The position numbers were made by a program, and so were the translations under genes. From Orobanche coerulescens (lineage: Eukaryota; Streptophyta; Magnoliopsida; Lamiales; Orobanchaceae), in the NCBI GenBank assembly GCA_033398695.1, contig CM065814.1:78014358-78078357 (forward strand): DNA of 64,000 nucleotides, in the 5' to 3' direction. The notes under the pieces were generated by a model. The model made no database searches. It worked only from the letters and a program-made list of their open reading frames with translations, and was not told the DNA's origin. Shown here one piece after another: positions 46,274 through 58,600 of the stretch (position 1 is its first letter; each line of letters starts with the position of its first letter).

Positions 46274-48361
46274 AATTCATATGATCATCAAGAATCTCAA
46301 TTCACAAAATATAAAATAATGTACATCACTATGTATAACATCATCAAAAATCATTATCTTCATAACCGAGTAATAATTACATACCTCAAAGCCCCCGACG
46401 AATGTCCTTTCCACAAACAAACGTCCTTGAACGAATAAACAATTATTGGAACCTCAAATGAAATACAGTTAATTCAATATCAATAAACTATTACCCTCAA
46501 TATCCAACATTCCATATCACAGATCGAAGAGATTCACATCTACGTATCCACCAAACTATATACTTAATACTCAAGTATAATAATAACACATATAAATCAT
46601 ATACATTATGATTTAGTCAATCAAAGTACAATATACAAACTATTAGCTCCACAATCATATTTTTAATATCATTGCTATATGAATTATAAATAGAATGAAA
46701 TCAAAATCATTCATGAAACATTATGAACTAAACAAGTATAAACTTGCATCAGTGTCGATAAGACGAAGCCGAATATTCCTGGTACAATCTAGAATTACAA
46801 ATCATGGTCCAACTGGTCAAAATGAAGGACTGTGAGTCGGCAACATGCTATCCATAATTCAGCAAAATCAGACCACGTTTCCCCCTTCATCAAACTATTC
46901 AATCGCGGCTGCTCCACCAAAAATGAAAACTCTAAATATGGAGAAAAACCACGATCCACTCAAAAGAGAATTCAGTATATGATAAATTTCTACAATCATA
47001 TAGAATTTCTTTCCATTAACTCACACCTTTACACTGTTACAAGTCTACATGATTCTCACCCTTCTCACCACTCTTGAATGAGAATACAATAAATGAATTT
47101 AACTTGAATCAAATATAAGATAAAAGTGTATTACTTGGGTGCACTTGTAACAAATATACCAAGACTCCTTATATTGAATAAGGAAGGCTTTTTCCCTTCA
47201 TTCTCAACCAATGTGGGACAAACAGACATAATCAAAGCTTATCACTTTCATTCTCAACCAGCGTGGGACAAGAACACATACTTATAGCATAATAAAGGCT
47301 TCTCCCTTTTATTCTTAACTAATGTGGGACAAACACATATCCTTGTAGCATAAGCAAGGTTTTTCCGCTTCATTCTCACCCGATGCGGGACAACAACACA
47401 TTCTTCAAAATACAACTATTTCCGAGATCCATAACTCTTACTAACAATATCCAAATATAATCGCCACCCTTCATATTGTACTATACTATTTGGTAAATAA
47501 CATATTCAAATTCAGTACAATCCAACGGTTAAATCTTCGTAAATCTACAAAATACCGAGACTTCCTAATACGAATCCGAAAACAGGAACATCTCGTTCTT
47601 TTAATTGTAACGCTCACATTGTATATCAAAATCCAATCTCCACCATTCAAAATAAACTTTACGGTGTTTAGAACTTACTTTCAAAATTTCACATTAATTT
47701 GACAGTTGGATTATAATGAATTACGTCTATAACATTGTTGCACGGGGAATGTCTTCACTCGCAAATTATAATACAATTCCTCAAAATTAGAAATTGAAAC
47801 CGAAAAAAATTCTCTAGATGCCAACGGTATGTTACCATGCAGTATTAAAAAACTACCTATGATAAATAATAGCACATGACTGCTTCCAGACAATGCGGTC
47901 GTATCAGATTGGTTACGGGCAGTGTCCGTCGACAGAATTAAATTTCTGCATATAGTTTCCACTAAATCGACCATAACTTTCTCCTTCGAACTCAAATTTA
48001 CTCACAGCATGGACTATTTGAAACCTAATTCGACCAAGCTTATTTTCACTAACACTTTCGGTACTCTTTTCGTTTTTTAAATGGCCCGAGAACATAAGTG
48101 CTTCTCCAATATATCTATGACAACTCAGGAATCCCTTTCTTAGTCCGGATAATTTCTCTAACCTTCGTCGAATAATTTATCGGAGCATATAACATTTTGT
48201 ACCGCTGTATTCTACCAACGATTATTCGACGGGATTAGAAAATATCATATGACATCTTAAACTCCATTAACATAGAATCATAAAAATAAATTCACCATAT
48301 CAATATTCCAATAAAATCAACGCTGGAAAAATATTACTGCTTGAAAATTTAGGATATTATA
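46274..48361 (-). repeat. Right part of the 3' LTR, with CCAATGTGGGACAA repeats
   Basis: At 47180-47400 four units of about 60 bp share TTCATTCTCAACCAATGTGG followed by GACAA. Otherwise AT-rich with no gene. It ends at the LTR border GGATATTATA. Confidence 0.6.
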
Positions 48362-48781
48362 TACTACCACACTTAAAATAAATTTCGTCCTCGAAGCTTG
48401 CAATTCTGTCATAAATAATAGCTCAACCATAATATCCAAAAAATATCAACAAAACGATCAATCATCACCACAAGCGAATAACCAAAATAATATACTTACA
48501 GGTACGTGAAGCCGATGATCTCCCGTGATACTGGCATACGAACCCACTTTCAAAGTCTCAATCCCATTGCAAACATAATTTGCAGAAAACTTGATATCAA
48601 AATGTCAATACTGTAATTATGGCAATTTAAAAAATATCTCAAAAATTTTGATACTCCAAAATTTGTTTAACTCAAAAGTCAAGAAATCACTTTTTACAAA
48701 TATCTCGCTACTACTGCACTGGTAGAGCCACATAACACACATATCCCGGTTTCACAAAATCCAAGCTCCGATATCATCTTC
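48362..48781 (-). other. Whole internal region (420 bp) of a minus-strand LTR element
   Basis: From right to left on the minus strand: a Met-like primer site (GATGATATCGGAGC, next to 48781), a leader block, and a purine tract (TTATTTTAAGTGTGG) with TTTCG(T)CCTCGAA-type motif at 48383-48396 next to the 3' LTR. There is no room for gag or pol. Confidence 0.7.
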
Positions 48782-50177
48782 TGTAACATCCCCAAAACTA
48801 TATAGGGATATTAAAGTGTCGTGGGGCCCATGTTGGAACCCACGAGGCTAAAAATTATTTTCACAACCATTCAAACACGCCAAAAGGCCGAAAATGGTAA
48901 TATATTTCAAGTAATCAAATATTTTCCAGAAAAATATTTTTCAAATACCGTCATAAAAATTCCATTTAAAAGTTCAACGCCAAAATGGAAAAACTCAATA
49001 GTTCATACGTTAAGTTATCGCTTACACATACTGACAAAGCAGTTTAGGAAATTATTTTTCCAAGATATGCCCAGTTTCGTAAAATATTAGAAGTCTATTT
49101 CTAAAGTATACACGCAGCACATAAGATCAACAATTAAAAATATGTTGCAGCGGAATATAATAACCAGTAAAATACTTGGTTCTCAAAGTATATGGCATAA
49201 CCAGCATCACCTGAGAAGCTCATCTCTTCACGATCACTACTAGCTCGACCTCCGAGTACCTAAAAAATATAGCCCACGACGACAGTGTCAGCCATAATAC
49301 TCAAGAATAATAACGATCACATCATCATAAACAATTACAGACTAATGCAATTATAAAGTAAGAATACTGTTGCTGTGATCTTACCATCATAACCTTACCA
49401 ACTCATACTACTCCATATCAAATCAATCCTTACCATAATCCACATCTTGTATTCTCAAATGACGAAATAAACTCAGTTATAACCATTTGTACTGTATTCA
49501 AACAATACCAGAATCCACAAAACATCATCACAGTTCAAGTCCTGAATACCCCCCGTTCCAAATCCTATCTGTCGGATCGCACAAAAAATCCCAATCCTGA
49601 TAAAAACCAATAATACACAACACAACTGTGAAATAACTGCCCAAAACAATGGCAACAAGTCTCGAAATATTGACGTAAAGTCTGGATGTTCATACGATCA
49701 ATAATGATTATCAACCAAGAAATCAATCGAGAATATCATCGACATCATAAATTCAAATACGACCAACCAAAGGTCAACCACAATAAACACCCAAAATGAT
49801 CAAGGAATGATCAAGCAACTGAAAAATTCATCAACATGATAAACCCCAGTACGATCAACGAAGGATATAAGAACTGAGAATACCATAAACATGATAAACT
49901 CCCATAAACAATCCACGAAGGATCAAACAACCGAGAATATCATCAACATGATAAACTCCAATGGGATCAGTTAGTCATGAGAGAATCATAACCTCAAACC
50001 ATTGAACACATGCAATCAAATATGATGTATGAGTCAACCAAATCATAATCTCATGTTCTGGGAATATACGAAATCAAACATGTTGTATAAACCCCCAACA
50101 ACATCATATTCTCATATCGTTGATCATACGCAATCAAACATGCGGCATAAATCAACCAGATTATAACCAAAACCCTA
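48782..50177 (-). repeat. 5' LTR of the same element, cut at its right end
   Basis: It starts TGTAACATCCCC after the primer site and follows the 39008 LTR in order (ACACGCCAAAAGGCC, CATCTCTTCACGATC, CATGATAAACTCC units at 49720-49970). It stops at about 50177, where a different LTR-like sequence begins. Confidence 0.78.
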
Positions 50178-50875
50178 TTGGAATATTTTATTCCATACAT
50201 TCATTAATAGAGTTTTGATGATTAAGTTGCTAAACAAAACAAAACAACAAAGAGGCGAAGCAAAACAACAAAGAAATCGAAGTCGCAAAAAGCTGGACAG
50301 AAGGAAGATAACGTACGCTATATTGATAGTATAACGTACGTAATATGATAGATCTAACGTACGTAACAGCATGACGATAATGTACGTAATGAAGTGTTTC
50401 ATTATTCAAACAAGAAGAACGTTGAAGATGACGTCATGACATATATCAGCAAGGAATGGATATGTTGACAATGAATAACGTACGTAATGGGGAGTTGCTA
50501 ACGTACGTAATGATCAAGACAGAAGCCACTAGACTAATTTGCATGAAGTGTAACGTACGTAATGAGTTGATATTAATGTACGTAATATTGGTAACATATG
50601 TAATGGAGGAGTGATAGCATACATAATGAAGTGTCAGAAGGCTAACGGCTAGTTGAGGCTTTGGAGCCTATAAATACCACTTCTAATGGTATTCATCCAA
50701 CAACAACTTCAAGTAATCAAGTCATTGATCTGACATTCATATACATTATATTGTTGTTGTAATATTGAGCTTATATTGATAGTTTGAGTGTTTATACATT
50801 CAACACATACACGAGAGGTAAAAGAAAAGATACGATTGGATTTGGTGTTATTAGGATCAAGGATTCGGCATTGTT
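50178..50875 (+). repeat. Copia-like LTR fragment with palindrome array
   Basis: The left part (TTGGAATATTTTATTCC, GAGTTTTGATGATTAAG) resembles the start of plant copia LTRs, where GTTTTGATGAT is common. Ten TAACGTACGTAATG-type palindromes fill 50308-50625 and a TATA box (CCTATAAATACC, 50669-50676) follows. The right end is cut by the gypsy LTR at 50876. No coding part. The copia assignment is by resemblance only. Confidence 0.5.
50308..50676 (+). promoter_or_regulatory. TAACGTACGTAA palindrome array and TATA box
   Basis: Sites at about 50311, 50331, 50352, 50376, 50475, 50499, 50552, 50573, 50591 and 50613, the last two decayed. TATAAATA lies at 50669-50676. Confidence 0.6.
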
Positions 50876-51374
50876 TGTAATATCCGCAATTTCGATTTTA
50901 TGATAATTTTCTTTTTTTGGCGGAAGTCCATCTTAGCGACTCTGTTGTGACCATTTCGTCATTCCGAGAATATTTAATTCTTTACTTTTTTTCATCCGAG
51001 TTCGTTTCGGTATCGTTTTGTCGAGTTCCGTGTTCTTAAACGGCTTTTCCGCACTTGAGTTCGATTCTTGCGAATCTCGTCTGAAACTATTGTTTCGAGT
51101 TTCGAGTAAGTTAATTTAATGTTATTATTCATGTTGCGAGCTTTGGATTAGTGTTTCGATCGTATATCGTGTATTTCGGACGTTTTGGGCTATTTTCGTA
51201 ATTTCCCAAAGTTTAGGGTAATTACTTTCCGTTGTCGAATTTCGAGCCTTCGGGTGGTCAGAATCGTGTGTTCTCTTAGTGCTTGGATTCGTCTTTGCGA
51301 GTACTTAATAACCATATCTTCGATTCATATTCAGGTTTGGGTTTCGGGGTCGTCTGGGCCGTCGGAGTGGCCAC

Positions 51375-51706
51375 GACCGAGTCACGGCCGCACTTCTTGG
51401 AGCAGGGTCTGGCTTGGCCGAGTTACGGCCGTAAGGTGCCAGTTACGGCCGTACGTGCTCGGTAGTATTCGGACGAATTCCGGTTACGTCCGTAAGGGCT
51501 GTCGGTTACGGCCGTACGGGGGGACGAATGCCGGTTACGGCCGTAAGGACCTGTCGGGTACGGCCGTAAGTGCCGAGTTACGGCCGTAAGGCCCTGTCCG
51601 TTACATCCGTAAGCGATCGACAGGCGCTGGGCGGATTTTGATGAATGCCGGTTACGGCCGTAAGGCCCTGTCGGTTACGGCCGTAACCATGTCGGCCATA
51701 TATAGG
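51375..51706 (+). promoter_or_regulatory. TTACGGCCGTAA palindrome array and TATA box
   Basis: About eleven sites (for example 51420, 51504, 51533, 51576, 51651, 51675), mostly GGTTACGGCCGTAAGG, then CATATATAGG (51699-51706). The array occupies the same place as the CGTACG arrays of related LTRs. Confidence 0.6.
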
Positions 51707-52624
51707 CAGTGACCGGCCAGACCTCATTTTTTCATCATTTCTTCACCCGGTTGCGGCTGCCGATGGGAAAAATCGGGAAATGGAGTTTTTGGTCGATTAC
51801 ACTCGATTTCTAAGTGTTTCTGAGGATTCTTGTCGATTATATCGACATCAAATCATTGTTCTTCATCGGATCGAGGTACTTTCTTGAAATCTCCTAGAAT
51901 TTGATTTTTCGAGATTTCTTCTTGATTTTCGTTGTTCGTCCGAATTTGATGAATCCGTTGATGTTACTAAACATTATTAATCGTGTTCTATGGATTATAT
52001 ATCCATATCTTCGATTCGTTTAACCCGATTGATGATTCTTAGGTTCTTGAGGAACTTTGAACATTTAGTGTTCGATTAAATGTCTCAAAGAGTTTCTTTC
52101 GGTAGTTGTGTTGATTTTGATTGATATTGTGTTATTGAATGAATTGTATTTCATTCAAGGTTGTTCGAGTACTTGTGTTTATCGGAGAACGCCGTTCGTT
52201 GTTCGTGGAAGGATTTCATCGCCTTCGGTTGAGGCAAGTTTTATACTTGTACTAGTCAATGAGATTAATGTTATCATATATGTGTATGAATGTGTTGTAT
52301 CATTCCGAGACTTAGTCTCTTCATAAGTTCATTGATATTAGGGGATCGTTCAATACGATACTCTTCGGCAATTATGCCAAATGTTTATTATCATTCATTA
52401 ATGGCCGGTAAAGAATTTAGATATTCGTTGTTAATGTTATTATCAATCACCGGTTCGCGGTATCGATGTATCGGTTGTTGTTGTTAATATTGATGTCGAT
52501 CTAGACGTTGTTGTAATCATTGTTATTAATGTTGGCGTCCTGTCATTCATGTTGTATTGGCCGATTGAAGGCATTGTCGTATTCGTTCTCATCTTCGTCG
52601 TCGGTAGCCGATTAAAGGTGCCGA

Positions 52625-53230
52625 GGCATTCATTGTATCATTGTTATCGATTGGACGTTCTAAGGAAATCAAGGAGTTCAATCATTCATTGTATCATTGT
52701 TATCGATTGGCCGTTCTAAGGCAATCGAGGAGTTCAATCAGTCATTGTATCATTGTTATCGATTGGCCGTTCTAAGGCAATCGAGGAGTTCAATCATTCA
52801 TTGTATCATTGTTATCGATTGGCCATTCTAAGACAATCGAGGAGTTCAATCATTCATTGTATCATTGTCATCGATTAGACGTTCTAAGGCAATCGAGGTG
52901 CTCAATCATTCATTGTATCATCGTCATCGATTAGTTGTTCTAAGGCAATCGAGGTGCTCAATCATTCATTATATCATTGTCATCGATTAGCCGTTCTAAG
53001 TCAATCGAGATGCTCAATCATTCGTTGTATCATTGTTATCGATTGGCCATTTTAAGGCAATCGCGATATTGAATCATCCGCTGCATCATTGTTATCGGTT
53101 GGCCATTCTAAGGCAATCGAGGTATTGAATTGGGGCTGTCGAGGATAGTTCTCATCCGTTGTGTCGTTGTTATCGATTGACCATTCTAAGGTAATCGAGG
53201 TATTGAATTGGGACCGCCGAGGACGGTACC
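52625..53230 (+). repeat. 56-bp tandem repeats in LTR
   Basis: About eight units of TTATCGATTGGCCGTTCTAA plus GGCAATCGAGGAGTTCAATC at 56-bp spacing, then two longer units (53090-53230) that resemble the 79-bp type at 24470. Confidence 0.88.
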
Positions 53231-53360
53231 CATCTGTGAGTCATTGTTGTCGTGTTGGCCAACTCAAGGCAGCACACTATCATTCTCGTGAATTCGGTAA
53301 TCTTGGGATCGTTGCTGTTTGTGATTAATTATGTTTGGAGGCTAGTCTCGGCTAGTGCTC

Positions 53361-53815
53361 ATTATGGGGTAAGTTTGGTGGGGCCTGAACCTTGGCAGTT
53401 GTTTCCCCCAACACCTACAACTTAGTAGGTCAACGGCCATTGGATGGTTTCATTTTAGGGTAAGTTTGGTGGACCTAAACCTTCGCGGTTGTTTCCCCCA
53501 ACACCTACAACTCAGTAGGTCAACGGCCATTGGATGGTTTCATTATGGGGTAAGTTTGGTGGGGCCTGAACCTTCGCGGTTGTTTCCCCCAACACCTACA
53601 ACTCAGTAGATCAACGGCCATTGGATGGTTTCATTATGGGGTAAGTTTGGTGGGGCCTGAACCTTCGCGGTTGTTTCCCCCAACACCTACAACTCAGTAG
53701 GTCAACGGCCATTGGATGGTTTCATTATGGGGTAAGTTTGGTGGGGCCTGAACCTTCACGGTTGTTTCCCCCAACGCCTACAACTCAGTAGGTCAACGGC
53801 CATTGGATGGTTTCA
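53361..53815 (+). repeat. 90-bp tandem repeats in LTR
   Basis: Five nearly identical units with GGGGTAAGTTTGGTGGGGCC, CGCGGTTGTTTCCCCCAAC and CAGTAGGTCAACGGCCATTG. Confidence 0.9.
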
Positions 53816-54666
53816 TTTTGATACGGCTTCGTGCCGTGGCTTCGGCCTTCATTGTTACAGCTTCGGGCTGGTTTGGTTCATCCTCATGTAATTCACTGTA
53901 ATTCATATTTAATTCAGTTTTCGTTCGGTTCATCTTTATGTAATTCATTGTGATTCATATTTAATTCAGTTCTGGTTCGGTTCATCTTGATGTAATTCAT
54001 TGTGATTCATATCTAATTCAATTCTGGTTTGCTTCATGTCGTGTAATTCATTGTGGTACTTTGTGATTATGATTCGCCGTTTGGCACTTATGTTCTAACC
54101 TGTCGAACAGGTATTAATAGTATGTCGTGGGCATAGTATTTCATGAATGCTCGGTTCTTACCTTGGTTCGTGAGCATCTCGTATTATTATTATCATTGTA
54201 CCGTTTCATTCTGCCTTTAGATGCATATCATGTTATACATGTATTTGGTGTTCATTATCCAGATGACTGACCCCGTCGGGGCGGAACATATTTTCATGTT
54301 TTAGGTGCTTGCGAGGAGAGAGTTGAGACACAGGGGCATGATGATGGCGACGAGGCATTCGAGCGATACTAGTCCGAGTTGTTCATTTTTGTCAGTCAGA
54401 TGGAGTGTTTTCCAGTTTGTCAGTCATTCTCATTATGTATTACCCGAGCAGATGCTCGTGGATGTTGTTGTATTTTTATTTTTGGCCATGTAGGCCCATC
54501 ATTGTCGTTGAAATTCCTTATCGGAATATTGTGTCGGATATCATGGTAGGGGCTGTGATCTCCCTTGTTGGTTAATTTAGAGTATTTTAGTCATGTTCGC
54601 ATGGTGGATCTCCGGGTGTGGGGTCCATGGCACTGTATTAACCCAATGGGATTTGGGTGTGTTACA

Positions 54667-55082
54667 GAAGATGGTATCAGAGATTTGGGTTGTGAGATAC
54701 CCTGATATGTGAGTTATGTGGCTCTACCGACGCGGTAGTAGTGGGACTGTCAGGTTATGACAATCTGGCTAGTCGGGTTTTGTGAGTCGTAATATTAGTA
54801 CGACTGCATGAGTCAATCATTCATCGAGTCGTCGTCAGTTGAGACTAGTATCGTGAGACCTCGAAGCTTCGTATGACCTGTGTAAGGACTCGATTCTCTT
54901 TATGTTCATACATTCATTATGTCATTAATTATACATGCTTTGTTGAAACCTATATTTGATATTAGTGTTATGATTGCTTCATGACTAATTGTTTTGGAGC
55001 ACGTGTGACTTGTGTAAGCGTTAAGGATCAACTCATTCATCAGTTAATAATCCTCAATCATCATTTTGATCTTGTCGATCAT
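54667..55082 (+). other. Primer site and leader of the plus-strand gypsy element
   Basis: TGGTATCAGAGATTTGGG (54672-54689) matches the Met primer site. The following leader tracks 26250-26560 closely (CGACGCGGTAGTAGTGGG, CCTCGAAGCTTCGTATGACC). gag should follow but the minisatellite begins instead. Confidence 0.75.
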
Positions 55083-55637
55083 GTTAATTCATTCATCACT
55101 CAGTCAATCTCATTGTTCAGTTAATTCATTCATCACTCAGTCAATCTCATTGTTCAGTTACATTCATCACTTAGTTAATCTCATTGTTCAGTTAATTCAT
55201 TCATCACTCAGTCAATCTCATCATTCAGTTAATTCATTCATCACTCAGTTAATCTCATTGTTCAGTTAATTCATTAATCACTCAGTCAATCTATTTGTTC
55301 AGTTAATTCATTCATCACTCAGTCAATCTCATTGTTCAGTTAGTTCATTCATCACTCAGTCAATCTCATTGTTTAGTTAATTCATTCATCACTCAGTCAA
55401 TCTCATTGTTCAGTTAATTCATTCATCACTCAGTCAATATCATTGTTCAGTTAATTTATTCATCACTCAGTTAATCTCATTGTTCAGTTAATTCATTAAT
55501 CACTTAGTCAATCTCATCGCTCAGTTAATTCATTCATCACTTAGTCAATCTCATCGATCAGTTAATTCATTCATCACTCAGTCAATCTCATTGTTCAGTT
55601 AATTCATTAATCATACAGTCCATCTCACGGTTCAGTT
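55083..55637. repeat. 37-bp minisatellite, about 15 copies
   Basis: The unit contains GTTAATTCATTCATCACTC and AGTCAATCTCATTGTTCA. Copies differ by a few bases. 37 is not a multiple of 3, and the 67-codon frame in it is chance. Confidence 0.92.
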
Positions 55638-55638
55638 G

Positions 55639-58600
55639 TGTAACACCCCCAGATTTAACCGGAGATATTACAGCGCCGTGGGCCCCGAGATGGAACCCAC
55701 AAGGCTAAAAGAAATTTTCGCAAACATTTACAAATGCCCAAGAGGCTAACGACAGTATTATCTATTGAAAATGATCAAAGATTTATAAAACTCATTTAAA
55801 ATCGCAAGGCCAAACTACCGACATTCAAAAGTTTAGAAAACGATTTCCAAAGTAACCTCAGTTACCAGATATCAAAAGAGCATTTCGAAATACTCACGCA
55901 GCGGAAAAAGACCAACCATAAAGATACTCTAGCAAATGACTACGAGAACCAAACAAGAAACTCAAAGCACACAACATGTCCTAGCCAAGATCCTCCGGAA
56001 GCTCATCTCTTCACGACCGCTACAAGCTCGATACTCCAAGAACCTAAAAAGAAATCCCACGACGGGTCCATAACGTCCAACAATGATATCAATCACATCA
56101 CATCAATAATACATACCAATGAGAATACGAATAAGAATACGACCAACGTAATCTTACCGCCATAACTTTGCTTACTCAAGTAATTCTCATCGAGTAACCA
56201 TTATCACATTTCACATCCCGTACTCGATTAAACAATAAACTCGAACATAATATCCGTATTGTACCTCAAACAATACTCGGATTCTCAAACTATCATCACC
56301 AACTCACGATACGGAAAATATACCAGCTTCGACCAATACAATCCATCGATAGCATCATCGTGTCCCAAAACGATAATCGATTGTCCATCACAAGAAGAAT
56401 ACCAAAGGAAAATACGGAACATACCTCGAGATATGAAGTGCCACGACAATCATATCGGTCTAATCCGAGATCGATCAATGCAATACGGACACGGTCCTAA
56501 CACAAGACCTACAAATGCCTACTCATATGACCACGTCAATATGATCACAAAGAATAACAATCATGTATACTCAATGGAAATCCGACGATCCAAATACTTC
56601 TCAAGATAGATCCCTTTGTTGATCCTATCGATCAACATAAGGTGGATAACTAACAATACACATGTGAACAACAACACATGACAAAATCAATGATGCGAAT
56701 TCACAAGATTCCATCAACACGATATCGTAATCCAACGATCCAGCTTCTCAAAGATAGATCCCCATGATGATCCCGTCGAACCAACGCATGGTGGAAAACT
56801 CCGTCCAACGATCCGGGCCCTCAAGATAGATCCCGATGATGATCCCGTCGAACCAACGCATGGTGGACATTCGATCCAGCGCCCTCGGATAGATCCTCAT
56901 AATCCCATCGGATTAATTACACAACATGAACAACACAATACGCATACACATATGCAATTCAACACGTTCATCAACATGAACAACATAACATGCACGACAA
57001 CATGACAATTTACTAGGACGACTCCATGTTCAACAACATGAAAGAAAATGTACGAGACCAAAATAAATAACACTAAACCATAATCAATATGGAATACCTG
57101 CCCGAGTCCTTCTGAGCAACCTCGATGTCCAATCATCACCGACGATTATCCGCAACGCTCGACGATCCAAACGTATCATGAACCATAAATATTCGAATCC
57201 TCGTCTTTATCACAATGTAACCTCGATACTCGAACATACCAATAACTGAGATAAATCATATACATTATGATTTACCCCCAGAATCGAAAGAACGATATGC
57301 GATCCGAATACCCGAGTTCACAATAATAATCATCGCTATATGCATTATAAACGAAATGAAATCAAAACCATTCATTAAACATTATAACCGAGCAAGTAAT
57401 AACTTGCCTCGATACCGATACGATGATGATGAAACCGCTACTACCACAATGCCTTCGTCACGAGCTCCTCGGCCCCGACCGAAGCAATTCACGAACATAC
57501 TCGAACACGACCGCAAAGATACGGTTATAAACACCAATCAATAAACTTAACCTATAACAATAATCGATTAAACAACAATCCGATAATAATCAACAACCGC
57601 TAAAACCAATTCACAAACCCAACGGCTCAACAATATCTCGATTAACCACAAGTCCGATCAAACCAACTTAAACGATCACGAATTCATAATCGAAATGTAA
57701 TATATTACCCGCCCGATGACTTAGCGCACGTTAATCTTTTACCGCGGCGCTAAGTTGTTCCCGATAGCGTGCGCTAGCCAGTAGGCTTAGCGTGCGCTAA
57801 TAACGTGCAGTTACATGCATTTCGGGTACCGATCAACATCTGGCGATTATCAAAAACTCTAAGTGATTCTGAATCATGATCATAGCTATCAAACGAAATA
57901 CAATATCCTTTAACATATAGGTAATCATCCGACTTTTAATTCAAGTCATATATTCATATTTCATCTTTCTTAATATCATCAACCTAACACCAAGAACTCA
58001 TAATCATGCCATGTTCATCATCATATGAAGGAACCAACAACAAAAACATCACAGATCCGAATTGAAGGAAGACATTATCCAACATATCTCTTTGAAGATG
58101 ACAACTCATTCGAAACCATCCAATTCATATCAATATCTTCATATCAACAATAACATTATCATAATCCGGTAATCCAACTCATAATCATACTTATGAACTT
58201 GTTTATATGATAATCATCAGCTCAAGAACATCATATACAATCCAAAACGAAATCTCAAAGTGAAGAGTAATTACCTTTTTGAAGGAATGGATTGATTTCC
58301 AAGGTTGAATCCATTTACAAGAATCACCAATGATTTCAAGCTTCAAATGTTTGTTATGGATGATTAACTCCATCTTAATCCAAAGGTTTGGAACCTCCAA
58401 TATATCCCAACTCTCTCTCTCTCTCTCTCGGCTGAAAGAAGAAAGAAATGACGAAATGCTTACTAACACCCTTCTGTCCCTCTTTATAATATTCATTATT
58501 AGCGTGCGCTAACATCTCATGTTTAGCGTGCGCTACCGCCTTAGCGTGCGCTAACTGACTTTGTTAGCGTGCGCTATCGAAGCCCAGAGGCTACTGCCTT

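Larger units (their letters stand above)
39008..48361 (-). repeat. 3' LTR of a minus-strand Tekay-like element, with two nested insertions
   Basis: The left end is TGTAACACCCCC and the right end GGATATTATA, so on the minus strand it runs TATAATATCC...GTTACA (the usual TG start is mutated). Without the CACTA element (39903-42510) and the solo LTR (43555-46268) it is about 4.0 kb. It matches 48782-50177 in order, by eye about 85%. Tandem blocks with CATCAACATGATAAACTCC (42540-42750) and ATCACACGCAATCAAA (42780-43040) lie between the insertions. No gene. Confidence 0.78.
50876..54666 (+). repeat. Gypsy LTR, 3791 bp, related to that of the gag-only element
   Basis: It starts TGTAATATCCGC and ends GGGTGTGTTACA, followed by a Met primer site. 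The right two thirds follow the 22452 LTR (GGTCAATGAGATTAATG, TTCTAAGGCAATCGAGG, GGCTTCGTGCCGTGGCTTCG, GAGGAGAGAGTTGAGACA). The promoter part is different: TTACGGCCGTAA palindromes replace TTACGTACGTAA. Confidence 0.88.

Noticed and set aside
50308..50625. Palindrome arrays considered as a CRISPR array
   Set aside because: Repeats are 10-14 bp, irregularly spaced and lie in LTR promoters of plant elements; no cas genes.
55066..55269. 67-codon frame rich in Ser/His/Leu
   Set aside because: It is a reading of the 37-bp minisatellite, whose period is not a multiple of three.
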